A DNA stretch of 64,000 nucleotides from Dyella jiangningensis. GTDB lineage: Bacteria > Pseudomonadota > Gammaproteobacteria > Xanthomonadales > Rhodanobacteraceae. The notes under the pieces were generated by a model. That model did not search any database, had not been told where the DNA came from, and saw nothing but the letters and a program-made list of their open reading frames with translations. The position numbers were made by a program, and so were the translations under genes. The stretch's first letter is position 1. Every line of letters starts with the position of its first letter. This document shows positions 39,361-47,031 of the stretch, piece after piece. Location of the stretch: the NCBI RefSeq assembly GCF_003264855.1, contig NZ_NFZS01000002.1:177937-241936 (forward strand), read 5' to 3'.

Positions 39361-40587
39361 ATGCGGCCCATGTGTGCCACGCACGCTCAACGCAGTGGGA
39401 GGGGACTGAGCCTGGCGGCCGCGGCTTTGGCCGTGATGTTCGTCGGCGCGACGCTTCCCACGCCCCTGTATCCGCTGTACCGGCAACGGTTCGGCTTTGG
39501 CGAAATCACGCTCACGCTGGTCTATTCGATCTACGTGCTCGGCAATCTCTGCGCCCTGTTCTTTTTCGCACGGTTGTCGGACCAGATCGGTCGCAAGGCG
39601 ACGGCATGGCCCGCCGTCGTCATCGGCGCAGCCAGCACGGTGGCTTTCGGACTTGCCAGCGGCACGGCCTGGTTGTTCGTCGCGCGCGCGCTCAGCGGCT
39701 TTGCCACGGGGCTGGCGTCCAGCACGCTGACGGCATGGATCGCCGAGCTGCAGCCGGAGGGACGCAGCCGCGCCGGCGCCGTGACAGCCACCGTCGCCAA
39801 TTTTCTGGGCCTCGCCATCGGGCCGCTCATCGGCAGCCTTCCCGCACAATTCGGGGTGCAGCCGCTGCGCCTGCCCTTCGTGGTGTACCTGGTGACACTC
39901 GCCGCCATGGGCATCGCGCTGTCGTATGTGCCGGAAACGGTGGAACGTCGAACGCGAGACTTCAGCGAGCTGTCCATGCGGCCGCGCTTCGGCGTACCAA
40001 AGGAGCGGCTCGCGGCCTTCGTATCGCCCGCGGTGACGGCGTTCGTCACCTTCGCACTCATCGGCTTCTACGCGGCGCTTATTCCCAGCCTGCTCGCCGA
40101 TGCGCTGAAGGATCCTCGCCCGCTGGTGTCGGGCGCCGTACTTTTCCTGCTCTTTGCGGTGGCCGCCATCGCCGTTGTCGCCACGCGTGCGATGGCGAGT
40201 CGTACCGCCATGCTGGTCAGCCTCGCGCTGTACCCACCCGCTGTCGCGCTGTTGATCCTGTCAGAGCACGCCCATCGGCACTCCCTGCTGCTGGCCGCCT
40301 CGGCATTGGCCGGCATCGCCACATCGCTGGGCTATCGTGGAAGCCTCGCACTGGTCAACCGCATCGCGCCGCAAGAACGCCGTGGCGAAGTGGTTTCCAC
40401 CTATCTCATCGTGATGTTCTGCGGCAACTCGCTGCCGGTCATTGGCATCGGGCTGCTCTCTGCACGGACTGGCGCATCCATCGCGCATGTCGCGTTCGCC
40501 GCACTGATTGCCGCGCTTGCCGTGATCGGCCTGGCCGTGGGCTGGAAATACGCGCCCAGGGACCCGGCAACAGAATCCATTGAGTAG
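39361..40587 (+). CDS. MFS transporter
   Basis: A 408-residue major facilitator with about twelve membrane helices. The signature after helix 2 is present as FARLSDQIGRKA, and a second-half helix set starts near AFVSPAVTAFVTFALIGFYAAL. TLPTPLYPLYRQRFGFGE in the first loop is typical of drug/metabolite efflux-like MFS proteins. ATG 39361 (or 39370) is the likely start. The substrate is unknown; no regulator is adjacent. Confidence 0.85.
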   Translation: MRPMCATHAQRSGRGLSLAAAALAVMFVGATLPTPLYPLYRQRFGFGEITLTLVYSIYVLGNLCALFFFARLSDQIGRKATAWPAVVIGAASTVAFGLASGTAWLFVARALSGFATGLASSTLTAWIAELQPEGRSRAGAVTATVANFLGLAIGPLIGSLPAQFGVQPLRLPFVVYLVTLAAMGIALSYVPETVERRTRDFSELSMRPRFGVPKERLAAFVSPAVTAFVTFALIGFYAALIPSLLADALKDPRPLVSGAVLFLLFAVAAIAVVATRAMASRTAMLVSLALYPPAVALLILSEHAHRHSLLLAASALAGIATSLGYRGSLALVNRIAPQERRGEVVSTYLIVMFCGNSLPVIGIGLLSARTGASIAHVAFAALIAALAVIGLAVGWKYAPRDPATESIE

Positions 40588-40665
40588 ACGTCTTCCCTGG
40601 AGGATCGATTCGATCTTGGCAAAAAAGCTCGTCCCCGATGGATATCTTGATCGATGGAGCCCACC

Positions 40666-41076
40666 ATGAATGACACGCGCACGACGACACACGCGATAGC
40701 AACGGTTGTCGTTACCCGATCCGAGGCCAAGCCCTATGACGAAAGCTCGCACCCGGCGCTGTTTGAGATCGCGTTGACGGAAACATTCACCGGGGACGTC
40801 GAAGCAGAGTCCGAGGTTCGCGCGTTGCAGGCCCGGCGTGCCGACGGGTCCGCGAGCATGGTCAGCATGCAACGCGTCCGGGGAACCCTGAGCGGCCGCC
40901 GGGGATCCTTCGTGCTGCAGGGCTCCGAAATCATTCAGAACGGCAGGATCGAGGCCGCCTGGTTTGTCGTTCCCGGTTCGGGAACTGGCGATCTCTCCGG
41001 ACTGCACGGCGAAGGCGGCTTTGAGGGCGAGTTTGGCAAAAGCTCCGACGCCACCCTGGACTATGGGTTCACGTGA
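40666..41076 (+). CDS. DUF3224 family protein
   Basis: A 136-residue small barrel-type protein of the DUF3224 family, recognised by the ALFEIALTETFTGDVEAES stretch, FVLQGS and the closing GTGDLSGLHGEGGFEGEFG. ATG 40666 is used because GGAG lies 6 nt upstream. The function is unknown. Its stop overlaps the next ATG by one base (TGATG), so it is co-translated with the VOC protein. Confidence 0.8.
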   Translation: MNDTRTTTHAIATVVVTRSEAKPYDESSHPALFEIALTETFTGDVEAESEVRALQARRADGSASMVSMQRVRGTLSGRRGSFVLQGSEIIQNGRIEAAWFVVPGSGTGDLSGLHGEGGFEGEFGKSSDATLDYGFT

Positions 41077-41513
41077 TGCGACCGGAGCGTTATCGGCATG
41101 CCGTGGTTCCGCACATCTATATCGATGGCGCGGCACGGGCGATGGAATTTTATGCGCGGGCCTTCGGTGCTGAAGAGCTTCTTCGCATCGCCGGGCCTGA
41201 CGGGAAAATCCTGCATGCGGAGATTTCCATCTGCGGCTCGGTGATTATGCTGGGCGATCCTGACGACCGGCTCTATGCGGAACCGCGGGCGCTCGGGCGC
41301 ACCACGGCTGGCCTGCACATCTTCACGGATGACAACGCTGCGTTGCTTCGCCGCGCTGTGGATGCGGGCGCGGAGCTGATCCAGCCGCCGACCGACATGT
41401 TCTATGGCGCCAATTCCGCAAGCGTGCGCGATCCCTACGGTCATGTCTGGGTGCTGCTAACCTGGAAGGAGGACCTTTCGCCCGCCGAAATGGAACGGCG
41501 AGGACGTCGCTGA
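41076..41513 (+). CDS. VOC family (glyoxalase/PhnB-like) protein
   Basis: A 145-residue vicinal-oxygen-chelate protein of PhnB type: VPHIYIDGAARAMEFYARAFGAEE at the start, AEISICGSVIMLGDP, and SVRDPYGHVWVLLTWKEDL at the end. These folds bind metals or small ligands; the substrate is not predictable. It is coupled to the DUF3224 gene. Confidence 0.85.
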   Translation: MRPERYRHAVVPHIYIDGAARAMEFYARAFGAEELLRIAGPDGKILHAEISICGSVIMLGDPDDRLYAEPRALGRTTAGLHIFTDDNAALLRRAVDAGAELIQPPTDMFYGANSASVRDPYGHVWVLLTWKEDLSPAEMERRGRR

Positions 41514-41571
41514 CGATCCACCCCGTGCCGCGCCAGAGAACGCTACGAAAGACCGCCGCCCCGTGACTCGC

Positions 41572-41925
41572 TCAGGCCCGGATGTAGACCCACGCTTCGT
41601 TGCCGGAATTCAACCGCACCGCGACCCGCTTGTAGTCCGCGACTTCGTACTGGTCCGCCGCGGCCAGCTCCGCCGAGGTGATTCGGAATACCTTGCCGGC
41701 GACTTCATCGGCCGGATTGCCGCTGGGGGCGACGATCGGATGGAATCGCTCGCCGCTCTTGCGCAGGACTTCCGGATCGGTGATCTCCACCATCGTCTTG
41801 CGATAGCCCGGCATGGCGTCGTCTTCGCCATGCAGCAGCCGACCGAAGGACTCGAGCTGCACCTGCTCGAGCTGCAGTGTTCCGTAGGAAAACAGCAGTT
41901 CGTATGCCCCTTCAGGGGAAGTCAT
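41572..41925 (-). CDS. Gamma-glutamylcyclotransferase/AIG2-like protein
   Basis: A 117-residue AIG2-like protein. FSYGTLQ near the N-terminus is the family phosphate-loop signature, VAGKVFRIT and the Glu in DQYEVADYKRVAV (catalytic Glu position) follow. Small members may act on gamma-glutamyl peptides or side chains. It is the last chromosomal gene before the att site at 42.0 kb. Confidence 0.75.
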   Translation of the reverse strand: MTSPEGAYELLFSYGTLQLEQVQLESFGRLLHGEDDAMPGYRKTMVEITDPEVLRKSGERFHPIVAPSGNPADEVAGKVFRITSAELAAADQYEVADYKRVAVRLNSGNEAWVYIRA

Positions 41926-42238
41926 TACGAATCCTTGTTTATCAAAGAATTACCAAACATTCCTGATATCAACGGATGAGTCAGGAGCGGCCTGGCCTCA
42001 TTCCCACTCGATCATCAACGAGTCACGCAAGTCCGCGTGATTAAAGGGATTGGCTTTGATCGACATGGGCCTTTACCGTCGCTTTTACCGTCAGAAAAAC
42101 ACGCCCTTTGCTGGCGCGGGTTTGCGCGGCATCGGCTCATCATCAATCAACTTCAGGATACCGGAGAAATTCCCAACCGTCAGCCAACGTAAGCGCACGC
42201 AGGCGAGCACTATCCGGTAGCTGAGACTTGGAAAGTGT
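41926..42238. other. Chromosome/element junction region
   Basis: A 313-bp gene-free gap. It contains the guaA-like tail at 41998-42015 and, on the minus strand, the direct repeat ACGGTAAAAGCG/ACGGTAAAGGCC (42068-42091). A 22-codon frame (42066 to 41998, minus) ends in codons for LMIEWE and a stop, and a 71-codon frame ending at 42091 has no family features. No integrase gene is at this end. Confidence 0.55.
41998..42015 (-). repeat. guaA 3'-end-like attachment site (att)
   Basis: On the minus strand the sequence encodes M-I-E-W-E-stop, the conserved C-terminus of GMP synthetase, a known target of integrative elements. It is detached from any guaA body. The chromosome on its left is the tadA side; all genes to its right are mobile-element type. 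Confidence 0.6.
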
Positions 42239-42670
42239 CTAGGGATGCTCCCCCGACTGCTCGGCGTCCCAAAAGCGCTGCATCGCTTCGAAGGCTTTTC
42301 GCTCAAGGTCCTGCATTCGTGTCAAAGCATCAGGCTCGGGTACGGGCCGGAAGCTCGACGACAACTGTTCAACGTCACGTCGCGCGGCCAGCCAAGCCTG
42401 CAGCAAAGGCTGCCACTGACGATCCCAATGACTGAAGGGCCGCGAATCAGGCGACGACACTTTACGCAGCACCTGATGCATGACGGCTCCGGCGGTCCGC
42501 GTCGGGTCGTCCCATTTGACCGGAACACTCCAGCCGGCGTCGCGGACGCCACTAGCGCTCCGGAGGTCAGGCCCCACCATGGGAACAGGTGCGCCCACGA
42601 CAGTTCCGAATCCGAAGAGCTTGTGATCAACGCGATCGCCTTCCTCGAGTGGGCAGTTCGAACTACTCAT
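42239..42670 (-). CDS. Hypothetical protein with N-terminal SH3-like motif (last gene of Argonaute operon)
   Basis: A 143-residue soluble protein I do not recognise. The N-terminus EGDRVDHKLFGFGTVVG is of the kind seen in small SH3/Tudor-like barrels (also at the C-terminus of UvrD-type helicases). A WDDPTRTAGAVMHQVLRKVS stretch follows, and the C-terminal third is helical (LLQAWLAARRDVEQL, LERKAFEAMQRFWDAEQ). A good ribosome site (GAGAGGAT) precedes ATG 42670, 49 nt after the nuclease gene. It could be an accessory nucleic-acid or protein-binding subunit. Confidence 0.65.
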   Translation of the reverse strand: MSSSNCPLEEGDRVDHKLFGFGTVVGAPVPMVGPDLRSASGVRDAGWSVPVKWDDPTRTAGAVMHQVLRKVSSPDSRPFSHWDRQWQPLLQAWLAARRDVEQLSSSFRPVPEPDALTRMQDLERKAFEAMQRFWDAEQSGEHP

Positions 42671-42719
42671 TTGGGTATCCTCTCTTCATGCAATTTCATC
42701 GGCTTTGTGTGGGCACTGC

Positions 42720-43934
42720 TCAAACCATAAACGCCGGTTGAGCGATAACGACCGGGCTGACCACATCGCGAATCTCACTGAGTCCCGCAATGAGCAGGTC
42801 GTATTGCTCGGTGCGTCGTCCTTGGTCCCAGATGATCGGGAGCACTTTGCGGTAGGGGCTGCCGCGCTTCAGGTAAAGGCTGACGTCTTCACCAATCTGC
42901 GAAATCAGGTCCTGCGGTGTGCTGCTCTTTCGCCAATACTTGACCTCGATCACCAGGTGCAGCGACGGGACTACCAAGTCTGCCCGCGGCTTCTTTTGCC
43001 CCACCGACGCAAGCCACTCTTCATCACGCAGATCGGGCAACACTGGCGCAAGCACCGCGCACAGAAGATTCTGAAAGTGGTATTCGTTTTCAACCGCCCA
43101 CTTTTGCGCTGTCGAGTTCGGCGTCTTCTTCTGTTCGTCCCAAGTCCACCGACGCAACCCGGATGGGAGCCGGCGAAGCAGCAGTCCGACATCGTCTAGG
43201 CTCGGTGCGCGCAGATCGATCTGCGCCGCGCCCTGGGCGAGATAGTGAAACGCTCCCAGATCCAAGGCCGCCTGTTCAGGGTCGTCATAAACAACCGACT
43301 TGATGCGGCTAAGCAACTGCGACGCAAAGTCGTTATCGACCGCCGGCGAAGCATCCGCCAAGCGACGTGCGACGTAGATAGCCGCGCCCGCAGTGGCGGG
43401 CACCACTGCCAGTTCGCCGTTCAATCCCACCTCGGACCGCGTCTTGATCATGGACAGCAGTTCATGGCGCCAGCCGACTTCCGCCGGCAACAGCGGCTGC
43501 AGCTTTGCATAGAGCGACGCGAACCATGCGCCGAATTTCGGCCAGCGCACATCATCGGATGTGGCCAACAAACCCACCAGAACGCCGGTATGCGCTAACG
43601 GCTGCATAAGACTGACGAGAGCCGTTTGGGAATCGCCTCTACGCCCCATCAACCAGTCCGCGCCCTGCGCAAATGATTCGCGGCATGCATCACTCAACGT
43701 CGGATCGATGCTCAGCAGGAACCCTAAAGCCGCCACGGCATGAATCGACCGGCCACCGCCGGCAATCTCTTCGCACAAGTCCCGCGCCATTGCGGCGCTC
43801 TGCTGGGTGGACAACCCTTCGGTGAGCACCCAGTGATAAAAGGCAATCGACAGCGGACCCGCAGTCGTCAGTGTCTCGGCCTGCCCCGCCACCGCGCGCA
43901 GCGCTTCGTGCAGCATCGGGTTGCCGGCGCTCAT
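42720..43934 (-). CDS. PD-(D/E)XK nuclease associated with Argonaute
   Basis: A 404-residue protein. The first 270 residues are mostly helical and unrecognised. The C-terminal part is a PD-(D/E)XK nuclease of DpnII/MboI-like type: Glu284 in NEYHFQNLL, Asp319 in RADLVV, then Glu330-x-Lys332 in VIEVKYW, and Gln346 in LISQIGEDV. All core residues are present, so catalytic activity is expected. ATG 43934 overlaps the stop of the Argonaute gene (ATGA), giving fixed co-expression. Nuclease partners of inactive long-B Argonautes are known to act as toxic DNases; that role is inferred here. Confidence 0.85.
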   Translation of the reverse strand: MSAGNPMLHEALRAVAGQAETLTTAGPLSIAFYHWVLTEGLSTQQSAAMARDLCEEIAGGGRSIHAVAALGFLLSIDPTLSDACRESFAQGADWLMGRRGDSQTALVSLMQPLAHTGVLVGLLATSDDVRWPKFGAWFASLYAKLQPLLPAEVGWRHELLSMIKTRSEVGLNGELAVVPATAGAAIYVARRLADASPAVDNDFASQLLSRIKSVVYDDPEQAALDLGAFHYLAQGAAQIDLRAPSLDDVGLLLRRLPSGLRRWTWDEQKKTPNSTAQKWAVENEYHFQNLLCAVLAPVLPDLRDEEWLASVGQKKPRADLVVPSLHLVIEVKYWRKSSTPQDLISQIGEDVSLYLKRGSPYRKVLPIIWDQGRRTEQYDLLIAGLSEIRDVVSPVVIAQPAFMV

Positions 43935-46186
43935 AGAAACCACCGCGTTGTGCCGATCTTGCCGAGCATCACACTCGGGCTCCACCGGCTACCCAACCGG
44001 TCAAGCCGCCCTAAGAGACCCGCGACAAGGTCGGAGTAGTAGATGGTGACCGGCATCGCCGCCGGCAGGAAGCTGCGCCAGGAATGGTTCGAAAACCAAT
44101 AGACCTGTTTGGTGAGATAGATGATGTCCGTGAACGTCGAATCGCGATGCAGGCTTAGCAGTAGCGGTTTGGGTAGGCCATCCGTCGGGCGCTTGAGCTG
44201 CTGCGGCCCCGTCAACGTCAACAACGTCTCGTTGTGTCCTACTTCCGCAAAAAGGCCTCGAACCGGCGTCTTCTCTCCCCTGCCCTTGGTCCCGATGGAA
44301 TCATCGTCAAACAGCAGATACGGATGGTCCTGTTTGACGTGCAGGAAGGCGAACTGCAGATCGAATTCAGAGAACTCCTTCAACGCCGCCTTGACCGATT
44401 CCACCTCAGTATTGCGCATCGGCTTGAACGCATGAACGATCACGCGTACCGAATCGCCCTTGATCCAGTTCATCTCGTTGCGTACACGCTGAAGGGTCGC
44501 CTGCAATGATTCCGTCAGGGCCTCGCCGTACTTCGACATGGGGACGGCGTTCGACAGATTCGATAGCAGATAGCCGCCGTCGCCGCGAAAGACGCTGGTA
44601 ATTCCGACGATTCTTTCTTTCCTAGAAAATCGGGATTCGCCAATCGCGGCGCTGCCCAGGCCGATGACCACCTCGTGTGCGATGCCCTTGTCCGACTTGA
44701 TCAGCCAAGGAATGCCGCCGAGCTTGGCATAGACCGCAAGGGCGAGATTGCTGAGGGTGTAGGCGAGACTGGCCGGTGCCATCGAGAACGTCTCGAACGC
44801 TACGAACTGCGTGGGGATCTGGTTGGAGAGAAACGCCGCCTTGGCCACCAGATACGGATTCTTCTGCGGCGCCAACTGGCGTGAATCCCGCTCGGTCTGC
44901 ACCAAGGCCAGATGCCAGGGCATACCCTCGGCGCCCATCCGGACTGCTTTGGAAGCAGCCGCATGGTAGGCGTCGGCCGTGAACGCATCCGCCTCCACGA
45001 ACGTCAGGTTGATGTCCTGCAATCCGTAGATGCCGAGAAACCCTCGGCCGAATGGCAATGACTTGCCGTCGACCGACAGGCCGTCCCGAAACTTCCGAAG
45101 GAACAGTTCAAATTGACCACGCCGCGCGCGGTCGCAGATCACGCAGACATTCGGTCGTGTGGGCGTGAAGACGTGCCGGCTGTAGGGGCCGAACTTGCTT
45201 AGACCAACCGCTGCCCGTGACTCCGACTTGAGCGTGCCGGCGTCGAAAACATAGGTCGGCGTCGTGCCCTCGATGAAACGGGGGAAGTTCTGCGCGTCTT
45301 TCTCGCTCAGCAGGTTGCCGATACCAACGCTGAGACCTTCTTGCAGCTCGATCTCGCCGAGGCCGCGGAGCCAGTCCGAAATGCGGGCAATGTGCTCCAT
45401 ACGCGCACGCCCTCTGCTGTTCTCGAACACGATCTCATCGATCTTGCCCTGCACCCTGCCCGACGTGTTCCGCGTGACGTGTTGCAGCAGGTGCCGAAGA
45501 TTCTCAGGTGAGGCCTCCAGGTACAGCTCGTCAAGTGGAAGCAACTCCTCCACATTCTGAAACCGCTCGGACAGGCGCGCGTGGCCGTCCGTGATGGCCC
45601 CGACTCGGCCCACCAACCGGCGATAAGGCAGCATGCGCACATCTTCGACCGGCACCTGGCGCTCGACCGTCAACCCATCCAGCCGAACGCCTTGCCCATG
45701 CAAGACGGCAAGACTGGTTGCGCAGGTCTTCTGTATCTCAATGTCCCACAAAAGACCGAGTGGTTCTGCGTCCGGCAGCTTTAGCGAGCGAATCGCGATC
45801 AAGACGCGCGACTGCAGATGAAGATGCCGGTCGGCTTCGGTGAAGCCCGTCGGCAAGGTGCGACCAACCGTGGTAATCGGGTTATAGCGCGCCACCAGTC
45901 GTCGATTGGAACTGAGCAACGTCACGAGACGTTGTTCGAGCAGCGGACGAATGAGCGAAGCATTCTCAACTACCGAAACAACCTTCTCTTCGCCAATAGG
46001 CGTAGCGCCCAATGCAAGCGGCAGCGCCACGATCTGATCCGAGCGACGGGTGACGGCGTAGTGCGCGCGGTGCTCGTCACGCAATTCCCGGAATTGCTGC
46101 GCGTCCTTGAACGGCAAGGTCTGCAGCCGAATGGCATCGCCGCGCACCCGCAACGGCGTGAAATTGAGCTGCAGCTGTCGTCCCAT
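43931..46186 (-). CDS. Long prokaryotic Argonaute (long-B/RsAgo-like), catalytically impaired
   Basis: A 751-residue long Argonaute. The MID domain has the 5'-phosphate pocket: Tyr445, Lys449 and Gln460 (YLVAKAAFLSNQIPTQ), and Lys488 in YAKLGGIPW. The PIWI domain runs from about 500 to the end (HEVVIGLG, GITSVFRGDGGYL, LLLSLHRDSTFTDI, PVTIYYSDLVAGLLGRL). Where active Argonautes have the first catalytic Asp (IGxD), this protein reads IGLG (508-511), so guided cleavage is unlikely. Residues 1-440 would hold N and PAZ-like regions. The layout is like Rhodobacter RsAgo, which uses RNA guides against DNA. It is followed by the nuclease (4-nt overlap) and preceded by the protease (6-nt gap). Confidence 0.85.
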   Translation of the reverse strand: MGRQLQLNFTPLRVRGDAIRLQTLPFKDAQQFRELRDEHRAHYAVTRRSDQIVALPLALGATPIGEEKVVSVVENASLIRPLLEQRLVTLLSSNRRLVARYNPITTVGRTLPTGFTEADRHLHLQSRVLIAIRSLKLPDAEPLGLLWDIEIQKTCATSLAVLHGQGVRLDGLTVERQVPVEDVRMLPYRRLVGRVGAITDGHARLSERFQNVEELLPLDELYLEASPENLRHLLQHVTRNTSGRVQGKIDEIVFENSRGRARMEHIARISDWLRGLGEIELQEGLSVGIGNLLSEKDAQNFPRFIEGTTPTYVFDAGTLKSESRAAVGLSKFGPYSRHVFTPTRPNVCVICDRARRGQFELFLRKFRDGLSVDGKSLPFGRGFLGIYGLQDINLTFVEADAFTADAYHAAASKAVRMGAEGMPWHLALVQTERDSRQLAPQKNPYLVAKAAFLSNQIPTQFVAFETFSMAPASLAYTLSNLALAVYAKLGGIPWLIKSDKGIAHEVVIGLGSAAIGESRFSRKERIVGITSVFRGDGGYLLSNLSNAVPMSKYGEALTESLQATLQRVRNEMNWIKGDSVRVIVHAFKPMRNTEVESVKAALKEFSEFDLQFAFLHVKQDHPYLLFDDDSIGTKGRGEKTPVRGLFAEVGHNETLLTLTGPQQLKRPTDGLPKPLLLSLHRDSTFTDIIYLTKQVYWFSNHSWRSFLPAAMPVTIYYSDLVAGLLGRLDRLGSRWSPSVMLGKIGTTRWFL

Positions 46187-46192
46187 AAGCCG

Positions 46193-47017
46193 TCACATCC
46201 TCTTGTGTCGTCGGATCAGTATCCGAATTTTTAGGATTGATTTCTCGATGAACCACATCCTACGCATCCGCCAGGACGGCTTCCCGAAGCCGTTGTCGAT
46301 CCCAGCAATAAGCGCTTCGACAACCTGGCGGTTCTTACCGGGATAGATGCCGTTGTCGTGCAACATGACCAGCAGCGGCTCGATCGAGATGGCACTCGAA
46401 TAGCCGGTCTCCTCGTCCTTGCCATCCATCACGAGCGATTCGACAAGCACCCCCAGCAAAAAGCCATATTCACTCAATACCGGGCCACCGCTAAAACCAC
46501 CCCTCGCAGAACACGAGATGATGAAATGCGGGTGCGGCCCACTGTATTTGTCCACCACCGCGTTGACTTCTCCTTCAGACGCCAGGAGCACAGCGAGCTG
46601 CGAAAACGGAACCGGCGGATAGCCCATGAGCAGCACTTTCGAGAGCACCAACTCGTCGCCGAGCCAGTCATCCAGATGCCCACCGATCTCGATATGGTCC
46701 GTTTGCACAAAGCCTTTCGGTGAACCATGAATCGTCGTCATGTGCAGGTAGTGCGACAGATCCAGATCGGTCTTCATCAAGGCCAGGTCGATGCGATCGT
46801 CCTTGTTAAAGATCACCGACTGCACGGTCAATGCCACCGACGCATACTCGGACACCACTTCCTGCACGACACCATCGCGCAGCACATGGGCCGCCGTGAC
46901 CAGCCAGCCGTCACCAATGTGGAAGGCGGTGCCGGTACTCAAATCGCCCATCGGCGTCTGCACCGTGATGCGCACCAAGGCTGGCCTGTAGCTTTGGCAT
47001 AGCGCCCGCAGGTCCAT
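46193..47017 (-). CDS. Trypsin-like serine protease of the Argonaute operon
   Basis: A 274-residue cytosolic trypsin-like (S1 fold) protease without a signal peptide. The catalytic triad is intact: His44 in TAAHVL, Asp77 in DRIDLALM, Ser176 in ARGGFSGGPVLS. ATG 47017 is chosen because it falls 14 nt after the upstream stop; the longer frame to 47092 would overlap that gene. The C-terminal 60 residues are basic (RMRRMWFIEKSILKIRILIRRHKRM), possibly nucleic-acid or membrane binding. It ends 6 nt before the Argonaute gene, so it is a likely system component and candidate effector or activator. Confidence 0.85.
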   Translation of the reverse strand: MDLRALCQSYRPALVRITVQTPMGDLSTGTAFHIGDGWLVTAAHVLRDGVVQEVVSEYASVALTVQSVIFNKDDRIDLALMKTDLDLSHYLHMTTIHGSPKGFVQTDHIEIGGHLDDWLGDELVLSKVLLMGYPPVPFSQLAVLLASEGEVNAVVDKYSGPHPHFIISCSARGGFSGGPVLSEYGFLLGVLVESLVMDGKDEETGYSSAISIEPLLVMLHDNGIYPGKNRQVVEALIAGIDNGFGKPSWRMRRMWFIEKSILKIRILIRRHKRM

Positions 47018-47031
47018 ATCCGTCAGCCTGA

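Noticed and set aside
42091..42306. 71-codon minus-strand frame near the att site
   Set aside because: It overlaps the 3' end of the SH3-like gene in another frame and shows no family features or ribosome site.
43931..46186. Reading the PIWI protein as a PIWI-RE system
   Set aside because: The MID pocket and KLGGIPW block are those of classic long Argonautes, and the DinG-type helicase partner of PIWI-RE is absent.
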